Origin: Anthostomella pinea
Taxonomy: Eukaryota > Ascomycota > Sordariomycetes > Xylariales > Xylariaceae
Reading direction: 5' to 3'
NCBI GenBank assembly: GCA_963556695.1
Contig: CAUWAG010000007.1
Coordinates: 2,666,001-2,730,000 of the forward strand
Length of the DNA: 64,000 nucleotides
How positions within the stretch are numbered: position 1 is the first letter of the stretch; the number at the start of each line of letters is the position of its first letter. This document shows positions 1 to 12,779 of this stretch, piece after piece. The notes beneath the pieces were generated by a model. That model did not search any database. It saw only the letters and a program-made list of their open reading frames with translations, and had not been told where the DNA came from. The position numbers were made by a program, and so were the translations under genes.

Positions 1-347
1 CACGGAGTTGTTGTGATAGTACTCTACGAAATCACCTTGGTCATCATGATATCCTACGAATGGAGACTTTGATCCCACGAGACTACGACTTCCTTGCGCC
101 ATGGAAATTTCTGCTCTTGTTTTGTTAAAGGGTATTACCTTGAACCTCCAGGACCCTACAACATGGCCTACCTGAGCTGTCAACATGTGACCGTCTGCAT
201 TCGTACACTCAAAGGCCCATATGTCATGAGCACCGGCCTCAGTCAAGTCGGATGGGTATCATGTTTTCATATCTGCTACCTACCTAAGTGGGTGTCAATG
301 GTCTCTCTGCCGTCCACCAACGAGAAACTACTCATTCGCAGCCCCTT
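1..347. other. 3' flank, no gene seen
   Basis: This stretch lies downstream of the minus-strand WBP2-like gene. Short open frames here are not supported by any recognisable motif or splice pattern. Nothing else is seen. Confidence 0.6.
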
Positions 348-1393
348 TCACTGTCGTTCTGCCTCCTCTCGCAGACGCTCATCGAACTGCATGGTGATTG
401 CCTGGGCTTGCGCCTCATCGTAGTCTGGCGGAGGTTCATCAGGGGTAGATTGGCTTATTGACTGTTGCCGAGCTGCTTCGTCGGCGCGTGCTGTCACATC
501 AGCGGCCGGAGGTGCTGCTGCCGCCGGAATCGAGCCTCCAGCGCCCGAGGGTGCGGTGTACTCGGGAAGCTGTTCGTCGTGAACAGTCTGCACCCAATTT
601 CGCTGACCCGACTCTTCCGCAATCTGTGCGGCATGGTGGAGTCGTGCCTTTAGTTCCACGAATTTTGACTCAAACTCGCTTGACCCGCCATCCTTGAATG
701 TCAATTTCAGATTCACTCTGGGGAACTCGGGCGGGATGTTGCCGTCGGGAACAGGTCGCACACTGGCCTCCCAGTACCATGGGCCAATCCATGATGAGCA
801 CATCCGTCCATCTTGACATCCCAGTATCTTAGACGAGAATGACTTGAATGATTCTGCTGGACTGGCAGGCAGGTATATCAACTGACAGCAACATTAGCAT
901 ATTTCACGCGACAGCAGACGTGGTTGCTCACCCTTTGGTTCGTTATGTAGGCAGTGCCACTATCACTCTTGATGGAGAGAGGAGGGATGCCGGCTGGTTG
1001 GTTCGGAGCCGTCAAGCTCAGCCCTATCCGCCCCTTTGTCTTGTGTAGTATACTCTCGTGTGGCAGGGGCTCGATGTTGCCAGAGCGAGACAGCATAACC
1101 CAGCTAGCATCCAGATCAGTCTCGTCTTCCTCATCCCGAGTGCTCTGACTAAGGATATATGACGCGTGTTGGTCATGGAGGCCGTAATCCATGGCGACGG
1201 CGCAACACCAAGCCTTGCCCGGATACTTTGCACTGGGATATTGAATCAGGAGCAGGGTGCTCGAAGGGAAACAGAGGAACACCACGTGCTGCATTGTCAA
1301 TGCCGGGGGAAGGAGGAAAGGAAGACACCTGGGCTTGCGAGCTGACGTAAGGGATAGGAGAAAGAGAAGAGGTTTCACGTACTTGATTGACAT
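348..1393 (-). CDS. WBP2-like GRAM domain protein with C-terminal PPxY motif
   Basis: Three-exon model, complement(join(348..881, 932..1103, 1383..1393)), 238 aa. The first coding exon is only 11 nt; its splice (donor GTACGT, 279-bp intron) restores an N-terminus beginning MSINWVML, which is how fungal and animal WBP2 proteins start. The second intron is 50 bp (GTGAGC..CAG). Residues 1 to about 130 form a GRAM domain, with SIKSDSGTAYITNQR followed by LIYLP and a TFKDGG stretch near its end. The tail is Ala/Pro-rich and carries PPPDYDE near residue 212, a PPxY ligand for WW domains such as Rsp5/Nedd4 ubiquitin ligases. Known for the family: GRAM binds phosphoinositide or protein, PPxY recruits WW partners. 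The inferred role is an adaptor. The domain calls are strong, the exact function is not known. Confidence 0.85.
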
Positions 1394-4332
1394 GCCGGGC
1401 GGATTGGTTCGGCAAGACAAAAACAGGCAGGGTTCAGATGGGCTGGGTGGATGGTGGTGGCCTAGTTGGATGGTGGTGGCCTAGTAGGTATTCGGAACGG
1501 CACGGCTTCAATGGAGAACGGAGAGATATTGGGCAGATAATGGGCAGATAATGTGGGCCACTAGAGCTGTAGCTGCTCAACTCGCAGTAGTGGAATGGCC
1601 AAATGGCAAGCAGCTGCACGACGTTGCAGACGTGGATGTGTGGATGTGCCTCACTGTCGAAGCAGCAACGTTCCAAGGTCGGAGGCAAGACGAGAGCCGT
1701 TAGCTACGGTAGCTCGTTTACTGTCTGTAACTGGGTAGGAGCTCGGCCTCGGTGATGAAAGTACTGTCTAGGTGCTCTATAGGAGGTAGTAGTTGTAGAC
1801 GAGCTGTAGGGTGAGAAGCTGATGAGAGAGCCTTGGGAGGCAGCCTGGTGGATGATGGCGAGATGGAGGTTGGGCCACCCCACTGGTATACACGTGGGCG
1901 GGGTCTTTGTAGGGGACCGGGGAGAGTTGGGACCAGGCTGCCAGTAATAATGTGGTTGGCTTTAGGGCTATAAGCTCACCCAGCGGGCGTATGCAGTTGA
2001 AGGACGAGGAATTATCAAGAGACTGGACTGACGACACGAATGTGACGAAGGCAAATGCACTGTGGCAGTTGTGGACGGGTTCTAGTTGTGTGGCATGTGA
2101 ATGGAGGGGAGTTGGGAGGCGACTCGACTCGTACATGAAGGCGGGCCTGGACCAGGTCCGGGGGGCGAATGCCAAGACATGTGCCCCCGACTGCTTCTGT
2201 GGTGGATTTATCAACATCACCATCATCAATACCTATGTACTGCAGCTTGAAGCTTTATCAGTTGGAACAGCCAACGCTTGCTTGCAGCTGCACTCTACCC
2301 AATCTAGACCAACATCTGTCGACTTTCTACAGGGGAAGAGCGTTAGCAGGGTTATGACCTTGTCCATCTGGTGAGCTCCGGAGTCGACTTCTTATCTAAA
2401 CTTCAACTTTTAACCTTCACCCACAGAACTGCAGACTGACGTCCAGTTGTGATGTGTCTCTGAAGCTCCTCCAGACGTTTCAAAGTCATTTCAGTGTTGT
2501 CATGATCGACAATATCCTCCCCGAGCTTATAGCTCTGATCTGTCACCAGGAAGTTGCGGGCAACCCTCCGGCGGTATACCTCGAGGCCCTTTTAGTAGTG
2601 TCACCCACGTGTGGTTCACCTCCATGTGCGCCGCAAGCGACGTCCAAGATATTCGTCTGTGGGATTAAGGGCCTCGAACTGAGCCTGCACATGCATGCTG
2701 CATATCGTGTCCCGACCCAGCAGCAACCATTCACAGGCCCTGGATGGATACAAGGCGCTGTCTCTTGCATGGAACCCATATGCCCTCGGTTGCCACTCCG
2801 CAGACCGGCCACTGGGCGCCCTCGTCCGGGACCGTGTCATCTTCCGCTGATCTTGTTAGTACAATGCGCCTGTCTCGCCGGTTTCAGGCCCGCCCTTGTC
2901 ATGCTGCGGAGTCGGCCAGCCGGAAGTTCCTGTGACTGGCACTCGCCGCCGCTGTGGCTTTCCCGGACAGACGTCAAAGTGACGATCGCCCTCATGGTTC
3001 GGGGGAGCGGAAACTGAGGCTCGGGTTGACTGGTGTGGTACAAAAGCGTCGAGTTGATTTCGTACGAGCAGGGTTTGGAAGACGACTTGCATATGTGCTG
3101 CTCGCAACCCAAACGCTTTGAAGCTGAACGCTTTCGAACTGATCTCGACAAGTCGTCCACATTGAAGCTTGGCCAGCCCTGATCGGACGTCCGGTTCACT
3201 GACTCTGCATGCTCGCCACGATACCAGAAGACATAGCCACTCATCCTATCGCCTCGCTGAACTGTATCCATAATCGACTGACGCGTCAGAGCTTCTCCTA
3301 CTAGTTAGTCTTCTCACTCACATCCGACGGCCACAGAACAGCAACCACAACTGAACAGGGCCTAAGGCGTTTGTACGCCCTGCAGATGACCAAACAGGGC
3401 CGAATGGCTGGACCCAAAGGCTCATGATAGACAGGCCAAGCAGGTCTAGCCTGTAATATTTTAAGATACTCGACAGTGTGCCTCTCTCACTTCTTTTGAT
3501 TAAGACTCATCACCGACATCGTCGAGATCCACCGAGCTAAGGCAAAACCATTGAAGTTGATAGAGTCCATGCAAGCCCATGCGAGTTCGGCCAAGGGTAC
3601 GATATACCGGCATAAGCGCCTGTTCCAGACCGCCTCCCTGTCCGTCGGAGATGCTTGTGACAGCCTCGTTACTCTGGCGAGAGGCCCGATGCGTTGGTCC
3701 TGGTTCCATTCCGAGTGCAACACTACCGGCTATACAGTCGGCATGGCCAGCTGACCGTATGGAATATTGCCCATCGCTCTGTCTTGACACCTCACCACCG
3801 CCAGGCTTTTTGAGCATAGGTAGTCACAAGAATCACCACCAAGAGAAAAACAAGAAAGTCACCCATCCAGGAAAGAGCGTGTACCAAGTTTGTCTAGTAA
3901 ATAGCCTCTCTCAGAGTCATTGAATTCATTAAGCCATGCCATTATCATAAAAGCTTCCATGATCGACTCTAGCCCTGCCCGTTCCTTCCGCCTGTCCATC
4001 ATGTTGTAGTACCACCGCCAAAAGCGGCTGAGAAGGAAAAAGGGGGGAGGACCAACCCCCTCCCGTGTTCGTAAAGGGGCATGACGACAAAAAAACACAC
4101 GCGCAGAGACCCCGGAAAATCCCAAACAAAACGCCGATAGAGCGTCATCCAGATACACAGACAAGAAATGTTGACATCCAGTTCAACAACAACGGCGGCG
4201 ACAGACAGACAGCGATCGTGAATATGCCCGAGCCGACGCATGTGAACTACACAATTTCGATTACAGCCTCCTCAAATCCCCCGCCGGGCTGCCTCCCCCA
4301 ACTCTTGCCCAGCGGCGCAACAGTTCTTCTCG
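1394..4332. other. Gene-free interval of about 2.9 kb
   Basis: Holds the promoter side of the WBP2-like gene and the 3' side of the GBD/FH3 gene. Open frames up to 187 codons exist on both strands (for example 2454-3017 +) but have biased composition, no recognisable domain, and overlap each other on opposite strands. No RNA gene was recognised. Confidence 0.5.
1448..1552. repeat. Two perfect tandem duplications upstream of the WBP2-like gene
   Basis: A 19-bp unit (tggatggtggtggcctagt) occurs twice head to tail at 1448-1466 and 1467-1485. An 11-bp unit (gggcagataat) occurs twice at 1531-1541 and 1542-1552. Both sit 55-160 bp upstream of the minus-strand ATG at 1393, within its presumed promoter or 5' leader. 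Confidence 0.9.
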
Positions 4333-6838
4333 CTACGAGAGCCAGTCATCGCTCGCCTTCACCATTGGGCTCACCACGGGGCCGTTGGCCGCGTCGCGGC
4401 CGAAGTCGAGCTTCGGCATCTCGATCTTGGGCGGCGCGATGTCCTCCTTCTTCTTGGGACTGCTGGCCCCGGGGTACTTCTTCGTGGGGCTCCTGGGCTC
4501 CGCCGGCGGCCCGTATCGCACATCGTGGACATTCCAGCCGTCGTCCGCCGCGGCCGCCACCCAGGTCCGCATGGCGTCGTGCACGCCGGGGTAGAACTTC
4601 TCCTTACAGAGCCGCAGGCTGCCTCCCATGCAGCGCTCCCATCCCGATATGCGGAGGAGGCCGCGAAGGTTGTTGCGCTCTTCCGCCGTTCCGGTGCAGG
4701 CAATGATGGCGTTGAGGAGGTCGAGATGGGAAGCGAGATAGTTTGTGGCATCCCACTCAACACCGCCGACGTAGGGAGCTGCCGGGACCGGCGGCCGCTC
4801 CTGGGGGAAATGACTCTGCATATACGTGAGGCTGTCCACCCCGGACGGGCCAGTGCCTGCCTTGGCCTCCTTGTCCCGTGGCAGGTAGACGATGTTCAGA
4901 TGATGTAGGAAGATCCAGAATACTTCCTTGGTGACATTGGTGGATTCCTTGCACCAGACACGGTACGGACGGTCGCGTCGCATTTCCATGACGAAGCCCA
5001 CTGGCCGTTCGTCCTCCTTCGGTTCAGGATCGCGTATTTGCCCGAGGACAGTCTTGGCGCGGATGGGCCTGTCTTGGGGTGACGCGGACTGGATATAGGT
5101 GAACAAGACCGATGTGATGATGTTGCGAGTGGTAAACTCGCTTGGGCCTTTCTTCTCCGGGTCAAAAAGCATGTGCAGCAGGGCTGGGAAGAGTGTCGCT
5201 TGGATCGAGTGAAGATACTGCAATGCGAGGGCCGTAGTGCAGAGAGCCTTCAGACACAGGAGGTTTTCATGCAACAAGGCATCCTCGTGCTCTTCTCTGT
5301 GCAGGTATTAGCGACGTCGTCAACGAATTGATCAGTACCGCCGACTCTTCGACCTCTACTTACCTCCACTCGACCTCCATGATCCGATGCAAGAGCGCTA
5401 CAATCTCTTGCATCCCTCCTTGGCGAATGAACTCCTCTGTCCACACCACAGTCTCATTGCGCAGCAGCAAACGCAGTTTGTGCAGCTTGCCTACTTCCAC
5501 CGCCTGTGGTTTCTGGACCTTGCGCAGGTAGTTCACATAATCGGAAGGCCCTTGCTGCAACTTGATTTTGGACAAGATGCCGGTCCCTGAGCCCTCCTTT
5601 GATCCAGCCGAAGAAGGCCGCTCACTAGCGACGCTGTCGGTAGACCGGCTCCGGAAATGGCGGCCTATGGTGCCTTCACCCTTCTGCTTCTTCGTTGGTG
5701 AGCTGGGTTCGGATTTCTTGCCGTTGTTCCTCGACAGGGTAAAGGTCCGCCCTCTCGACTGCTTCGCCTTGCTTTCATCATTGGGCTGGGTACCAGTCAT
5801 ACTCGAGTCACTGTCGTGACTTTCTGGCCGGGCGTTGTTGATCCCCCGACTCTCGGCCCAGTCCTGTCGTATGAATTCCATCTTGATGGTGTCGGCAAGA
5901 TTACGCATCTTGTATCTCTGGTGCTCAGGAATGTTCCGTCGGTCCAGCATTGCCTCCAGATGCTTGTCGACATCTTTGGGGTCGAGAACTTGCCCCGAGT
6001 CTTCAACTGAGGGCTGGTTGTTCTTAAATCCCGACCCATTCGTGAATATTTTGAGGCCTCGTTGTATCTTTGAAGGGGAGCTCTTCGCACTAATTGAGCT
6101 TTGTTTCGAGTCGGTTGAGCTCGCGGTATACTGTGCATGGTAGGATTTCGGTCTCGGCTTTGCCAAACGGCCTGATACGTCGGTCGAGGACACATTCTGG
6201 GTGTACCCGTGACCAAAGACGTTCTGATCGACCTGCCCGCTCTGCTTCTCCAAAGCTCCGCTAGAGAATTGGGCGTAGATGGGTGGCCGAGGCAATTCCA
6301 GTGGTGTCACTGAGCAAGGGGGCGACCGGTTCTCCTTGTCCTTCCTGGAAAGTACATCGTCCTGACTAGCCAGCTTATGCAAGTTCTTTAAGCTCTTCGG
6401 CCTACTCAACAGCCCGGCCAGGTTGGTAGTCGACTTGGTCTTCTTCGGCTTCACCCGAGCAGTGTCTTGTTTCTCCTTGGCTGCTATTGGCTTGACGTGG
6501 ACGGTGGCGAAGGTGTCTTTACTCGGAGATCGGGAGGCGGATGGTCTTTCGTCTTGCTTGCTGGGCGACCGAGGGGCTCCGCCAACCTGGTTCTGCTGGA
6601 TCTCGCCCAGGGCAGCGGGGCGTGAGAAGTTCGGAAAGCCCATATCTTGTTGAGTCGTAGCCTGGACCTTCGGTTGGGATGTATTCGACAACCCAGCAGA
6701 CGGCAGAGCTGATCCGTCGGAATTGTTCCGGCGGTGCATGAAAGACTTCAAAACACTGGACTTCGACCGCTGATGCTGATGTTGCTGTTGCTGGGCAGGC
6801 CTGGCCGCGCCGTAAGCATTGTTTTCGACGGAAGCCAT
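4333..6838 (-). CDS. GBD/FH3 (diaphanous-type) Rho-binding protein lacking FH2
   Basis: Two exons, complement(join(4333..5296, 5364..6838)), 812 aa. The 67-bp intron (GTAAGT..ACAG) gives the continuous sequence EVEWREEHEDALLHEN. Residues 1 to about 280 are disordered, rich in Ser, Pro and Lys, and open with a Gln/His run. From about residue 283 (a segment reading DKHLEAMLDRRNIPEHQRY) the protein resembles the GTPase-binding and FH3 armadillo region of formins such as SepA/Bni1. The last ~80 residues are Pro/Lys-rich. There is no poly-Pro FH1 or actin-nucleating FH2, so it is not a formin but an FH3-only relative. It probably binds an active Rho-type GTPase in polarity or cytokinesis; that role is inferred. 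It is divergent from trm8. Confidence 0.75.
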
Positions 6839-7487
6839 ATTGCAGAAAGAATATGATTGCCAGATGCTAGGAATGTGAATGCAGCAAATGGAGGTGAAAC
6901 AAGGATGCCAGATCTATCAATGGATTGTATGCCGAATGCTGCCAAATGGGTCATGAAACCGTCGTTAGGACATGACCAATGGTACCCAGGGAGGCCGACG
7001 TCGAAAAGACTCGCGTGACAGAATCAGAAGTGAAGAACGAGGAGATACCGCGTCGTAAAACTGGTGGAATAGATGTATGTCTCAATGCGTAAGAAAAGCG
7101 GCCATTGAAAGTCGACAGTCCTCTCTTTGTGCTCCACGAATCGAGTGGACGAAACAGGGTCGTTTGCCAGCGTAGCGGGCGACTCCCGAGAGCTCCGATC
7201 AACAGTTGCAGTTGCCCCAGAAACCAGCTGGAGCCCAGCAGACCCATAAAAGATCTGAAGATCAGCGCTAAGGTACCCCCGCCGTTAGCTCAATCAGCTG
7301 TCCAACCATCATCAATTGCCCTCTCAGCCTCTCTCGCATTGGCAGCTGAAGCTGTGCTTTTTTCCTGAGCTTGATCGTGAACCTTCTGACCGAGACCTAT
7401 CGCTCAACTTTGGCGACCTACCTCAACGACCCGACGAAGCCGCAGTCGAACAAGACAGGCTACTTTCAGTCCGTCGAGAAAGCCACG
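6839..7487. promoter_or_regulatory. Divergent promoter region between the GBD/FH3 gene and trm8
   Basis: About 650 bp separates two start codons on opposite strands, so the interval must hold both promoters and 5' leaders. No canonical TATA box stands out. The open frame running into trm8 from 7371 begins at TTG, so the first in-frame ATG is 7488. Confidence 0.6.
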
Positions 7488-8396
<909 letters not shown>

Positions 8397-9149
8397 CGAA
8401 AATGGTAGCTCAGGAATATGGGAGAGTGTCTCAGTCCAGCTCATCTCGCAGATGACCAGGTAGGCATTCAGGAGTCCTGCAGCTCAGTGCCTCAGTCGCT
8501 GAGATAATTACCTTCCACGACAGCTCAACGGCCATGAGCTTCAGCCAATTTTTCGGCCTCTTTGGAAGGGCTCGTACTCAGCCGAGTTGCGCGAGTGTGA
8601 CTCAAATGACACTGGCTACTGTGCATGATACAATAGCAATCGCGCCTATAGGTACGTATGACAAGGTACTCCAGTCGCGACATCTACCAATACCAAGAAC
8701 AAAACTTCTAAATCCAAATCCAGATGCTATCCTGAACATTGCCTTCGTAAATACCACTTGACTCATTACGAGCATGGGAAGGAGTCTCATCCCTACCTGA
8801 CGTACTATCTTATTGTACTTGAGAGTGCCGTGTCTGATAAGCATTAATTTACACTTGTCGATATAGAAGCACGTTAATAAATAATGACATACTTCATACA
8901 ACTGTAGAATGACTTCCCTATTAGTAATCACAAGGACTAAGTTGAAACAATGGTGACGGGTGACTGTCAGCACCTAATAAAGAGGGGCCGGTCTGTGCGC
9001 CCCTGCATCTCTAGATCTCTCAGTCGGGCGGGTTCAATCGATAAGCTAACTGTCTTGGCTTCAACTGCTCCCATCCGTCGTCATTTCGAAGGCTCTCCCG
9101 CCTTGCCAACAGAACATGACGCGACACATACGGCGACAAGATCCGGATT
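8397..9149. other. Intergenic region, AT-rich in its middle
   Basis: This interval lies between trm8 and the mdm1-like gene. The part around 8800-8950 is AT-rich. It holds the trm8 terminator and the mdm1 promoter; no gene or RNA is recognised. Confidence 0.6.
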
Positions 9150-12100
9150 ATGGCCCTTAAGGGGAGAGATGTCGCTGTCGCTGGCATCGCCTGCTTCATT
9201 GCCTGGGGCTATGCCGTGAGCTGGTTTCCTACTATACGATGGGCCGCCCATGCCTTCGTCTTGGGCGTCGCGGCCACCCTCCTGGTCTGTCTGTGCCTTA
9301 TACTCCTGACATCCCGAGGCTCAGCGTATCCCCAAAGGAACAGATCGTCACGGCCAAACGCAGCTCACTTTACAGGAGCGGAGGCGTGGCACAAAGGAAT
9401 TACCGCTCTACGAGCCCGACAAACCTACGTGAAAGCACCGCTCTACCCCGACTCCCCGAGAATATCACACGCGCTGGACCATCTGCTCGAGCTGGTCGTG
9501 CGAGACTTCGTCAAGTCATGGTATTCGAACATCAGCAAGAACCCTGTGTTCGCGAACGAGGTCGACAAGACTACGCGCCATGCGCTGGCCAGAATACGAG
9601 ACCGTTTGTTCGAAACCGACCTAGTTGAGGTCGTCATTGGCAGGATCGTCCCGATATTGACGGCTCACTTTCGAGACTTTTACGATGCCGAAAGGGCTGT
9701 ACGTGGTCGCAAGTTGAACCGCGACGTCACCGAGTCCGAGGAGTTGGACCTAGCTATCGCCGCGAAGTACAAAGATGGAAAGCTACACCCTGCTGCATCT
9801 CTGGCCTACTCGGACACAAAGACAGTACAGCAAGAGCACTTGCGGCACATGATAGCTGGCATCTTGCCCCAGGTTCTCCCAAGTAACCTGATGGATAGCC
9901 GAGCCGTATCCAGTATCGTCCGCGAGATCGTCTCATGCGCTGTTATGTTTCCGGTTATGCAGCTCCTGTCGGAACCAGATACATGGAACCAGATCATGGA
10001 AAACATAGGACGCAGCATGTTGCAAGACCGTTCTACCGTCCGCAAGCTGCGGGCTGCTTTGGATGCGCATGCATCACCAACGCCTAGGAGTTCCAAAGCC
10101 GTTGCGTTCCCACGACTGTCGCAGGGTGATGGCGAGCGCAGATTTGAGAAGTTCATTCGTACCATTCGAAAACTGAATAATCTGTCCGACGCACGGCGGT
10201 TCAGGAGCGAAGTGGCAAGCCAACTCAAGAAAGACTCACAGAAAGAAGGACAAGACCCGGTGTACCTGCGGCGACTGGAGATGGCTAAAAGACTTTTGGA
10301 CCAAAGAGTTCAACAGCTAGCTGCTGGGGGCGATAGAAGGAATGCGCCTATCGTCAGCAATCCATCGCAGGGCCCTACCTCCTCGCGGTTGGAGCATGCA
10401 TCGCTAGAGGAGATCTTGCGCGACACCTTGGGTCTTTCGTATTTCATGGAGTATATGGACAGACAACGTCTGATGCCTCTCGTTCAGTTCTGGCTAGTGG
10501 TGGATGGTTTCCGGAATCCACTGGAAGACGCCACAGCCGATGACGACCAACTGCCGACTACATTGAGCCCCTGGACAGATTCTGATCGCGCCGACCTTGC
10601 TCAGATTGACCAGGCGTACCTGTCCCGACCCGAGCTACGCGTGCCCGTTGCTGCACGGCAAGCGATTCGCGAGTTTCTCAGTGCTGGAAGGCAAGCAAGT
10701 CCGGCGCAATACCATGTGGCACGCCGGGCTGTGCTGAAAGTCCAAAGCAATGTACTCGAGGATATGCAATCCAGGTACCTGCAAGCTTTCAAGAAGTCGG
10801 ACCTATTCTACAAAGCCCTCGCATCCGAGGAAGCCTCGAAAACAATCCCACCGCCTCAACCACCTCAGGCAGGCCCATCAACGAGCACACACATGCAGAG
10901 AGCGTCAACTTCGTACTCGCTGAAGCCTACGCCGGTGGCACGGCTTAATCCGAGACTTAACTCAACCAACACTCAAGTTCGGCGGGGACTCTCTGCCAAT
11001 GATGTAAGGGCTGCGTCTACTAATGGTAGTCATAGCCCTGAACCTCGTGCAGGCCATCGGCGATCAATTGACGACTCTAATAGCTCCCCCTTGTTCGACG
11101 ACGACGATTTGGACCATGATCCAATGGGAGACTCGGTACAGAGTCTTGATCAGGAACCTTCAAGGGACCAGCCGGACACTCAAGTCGTCCAAGCAATGGA
11201 GGCAGTGCTGAATGATATTATGGAAGATGAGCGTCCACAAACTGCTGAAGATCTTCGAGAGTCGTTGTTTGGAAACGATGACGGTACTGCGAGCCTCTTC
11301 TCAGCTCAAGACAACGACTCTGCTAGGGGCTCCTCCATAGACCTCCAGCGCCCCGCCCCAACCGGTAAAGAAATCGAAAAGCCCAGTCTTTCGTCTCTGG
11401 GACTCGTGAGTGCGGCTTCCCGAATCGGTGTCTTCATGGACGACGATCTCTTCGGAGACGAGGAAAGGTTCCTCTCGGATGAGCAGGAAGACAACGATGA
11501 GGACCAGCAGGTTTCAATTGAGGATGAAGTCCATGAAGCTGCACCCGGCGACTTGGGCCTTGCGGAGGCTATCACCGCGCTGACAAACGATATCGATCGA
11601 CTCGCGGCACAAGAGGCAGTCATCGAGTCTTTGACGAAGAAAGCAGAGTTGACCAACAACACTGCGGAACTGCGCATCTTGCGAAAGTCGAAGGCTAGCT
11701 TGCACAGAGAGCTTCGACGTAAAGAGCTGCAGAGACAGCAATACGTGATTCAGGAAAGCGACAACAGTCTATATGGACGTGCTTCAATCAGAATCAAGTC
11801 TATACAAGTTGGTCGAGAGGACGATGGCAAGGAGTTTGCGGTGTACGTCGTCGAGGTGCAGAGGAATGCCGGGGAGAAGATGCCGGCAGCTACGTGGATC
11901 GTGACGCGGCGGTACAGCGAGTTCCATGATCTTCACCAGAGATTGCGGCATAGATATCCCTCAGTACGGAATCTTGACTTCCCGCGGCGAAAGTTGGTTA
12001 TGAAGCTGCAAAGCGACTTTCTTCGAAAACGCCGCGAGGCTCTAGAAGCCTATTTACAGTCGCTTCTTCTGCTGCCTGACGTATGCCGCAGCAGGGACTT

Positions 12101-12779
12101 GCGAGCCTTCCTTTCGCAGAGCGTGATCACGCACGGCGAAGATCTGTTGAGTCGCGAAGACAAGAAAGACATGATCACCCGGCTCTATGACTCAGTGACG
12201 GACGGTATGGAAGATATCCTAGGGAACATCCCCGTGTTGGACCAATTATCGGTGGCAGGGCAGAACTTAATCGCGGCTGCGACGAGCCAGATCAACACGA
12301 TGCCGCTCAACGTGGCCGAAGACGCCATGACGGCAGCGGAAGCCGAGGCTGAGCTGAACGCTTTCGAAAACAAGGAATTAGAGCCCTTTATCAAACCAAT
12401 CTGCGACATCTTCCTCGAGGTGTTTGGCCTCAACCGCGGTAACAACTGGCTTCGCGGGCGGGCGGTGGTGGTGGTGTTGCATCAGATGCTGGGCGGCACC
12501 ATCGAACGGAAGGTGCGAGACAACTTCAAAGTATTGGTACAGGAAGACGCCATGCTCAAATACATTGGACTTTTGAGGGACAGTATGTGGCCCGCCGGGC
12601 ACATCAACAGGAATAAAGTGCCTCGGACAACGTCGGAGAAGGCAAAGACCCGCAGGGAGGCCAGTCTGATGCTGGCCACATTGGTGCCAGACCTTGCCGG
12701 CAATGTGGTCGGGCGGCTGAACGCGCAGGCTGCCAGCCGCAGGATCTTTGCCACGCTCAACAACCCGAGACTAAAGTGA
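9150..12779 (+). CDS. mdm1: Mdm1-type sorting nexin (PXA-RGS-PX-Nexin_C)
   Basis: Single uninterrupted frame of 1209 aa. Two N-terminal hydrophobic segments (about residues 7-24 and 31-52) would anchor it in the ER. A PXA domain covers roughly residues 100-280, and an RGS domain about 415-545 (begins SLEEILRDTLGLSYFMEYM). A Ser/Asp-rich linker and a short coiled coil (about 810-870) follow. The PX domain spans about 879-990 and contains the RRYSEFHDL signature and a downstream basic motif. Nexin_C occupies about 1070-1170. This order is that of yeast Mdm1 and animal SNX13/14/25. Those proteins tether ER to vacuole/lysosome or lipid droplets through PX-phosphoinositide binding. All domains look complete. 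The absence of introns over 3.6 kb is notable but not unique. Confidence 0.92.
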   Translation: MALKGRDVAVAGIACFIAWGYAVSWFPTIRWAAHAFVLGVAATLLVCLCLILLTSRGSAYPQRNRSSRPNAAHFTGAEAWHKGITALRARQTYVKAPLYPDSPRISHALDHLLELVVRDFVKSWYSNISKNPVFANEVDKTTRHALARIRDRLFETDLVEVVIGRIVPILTAHFRDFYDAERAVRGRKLNRDVTESEELDLAIAAKYKDGKLHPAASLAYSDTKTVQQEHLRHMIAGILPQVLPSNLMDSRAVSSIVREIVSCAVMFPVMQLLSEPDTWNQIMENIGRSMLQDRSTVRKLRAALDAHASPTPRSSKAVAFPRLSQGDGERRFEKFIRTIRKLNNLSDARRFRSEVASQLKKDSQKEGQDPVYLRRLEMAKRLLDQRVQQLAAGGDRRNAPIVSNPSQGPTSSRLEHASLEEILRDTLGLSYFMEYMDRQRLMPLVQFWLVVDGFRNPLEDATADDDQLPTTLSPWTDSDRADLAQIDQAYLSRPELRVPVAARQAIREFLSAGRQASPAQYHVARRAVLKVQSNVLEDMQSRYLQAFKKSDLFYKALASEEASKTIPPPQPPQAGPSTSTHMQRASTSYSLKPTPVARLNPRLNSTNTQVRRGLSANDVRAASTNGSHSPEPRAGHRRSIDDSNSSPLFDDDDLDHDPMGDSVQSLDQEPSRDQPDTQVVQAMEAVLNDIMEDERPQTAEDLRESLFGNDDGTASLFSAQDNDSARGSSIDLQRPAPTGKEIEKPSLSSLGLVSAASRIGVFMDDDLFGDEERFLSDEQEDNDEDQQVSIEDEVHEAAPGDLGLAEAITALTNDIDRLAAQEAVIESLTKKAELTNNTAELRILRKSKASLHRELRRKELQRQQYVIQESDNSLYGRASIRIKSIQVGREDDGKEFAVYVVEVQRNAGEKMPAATWIVTRRYSEFHDLHQRLRHRYPSVRNLDFPRRKLVMKLQSDFLRKRREALEAYLQSLLLLPDVCRSRDLRAFLSQSVITHGEDLLSREDKKDMITRLYDSVTDGMEDILGNIPVLDQLSVAGQNLIAAATSQINTMPLNVAEDAMTAAEAEAELNAFENKELEPFIKPICDIFLEVFGLNRGNNWLRGRAVVVVLHQMLGGTIERKVRDNFKVLVQEDAMLKYIGLLRDSMWPAGHINRNKVPRTTSEKAKTRREASLMLATLVPDLAGNVVGRLNAQAASRRIFATLNNPRLK

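Noticed and set aside
1777..2374. Overlapping frames on both strands (150 and 140 codons)
   Set aside because: They are mirror frames of non-coding sequence with no motif.
2454..3017. 187-codon plus-strand open frame
   Set aside because: No domain, Pro/Arg/Cys-skewed composition, overlapped by equally open minus frames, no splice context.
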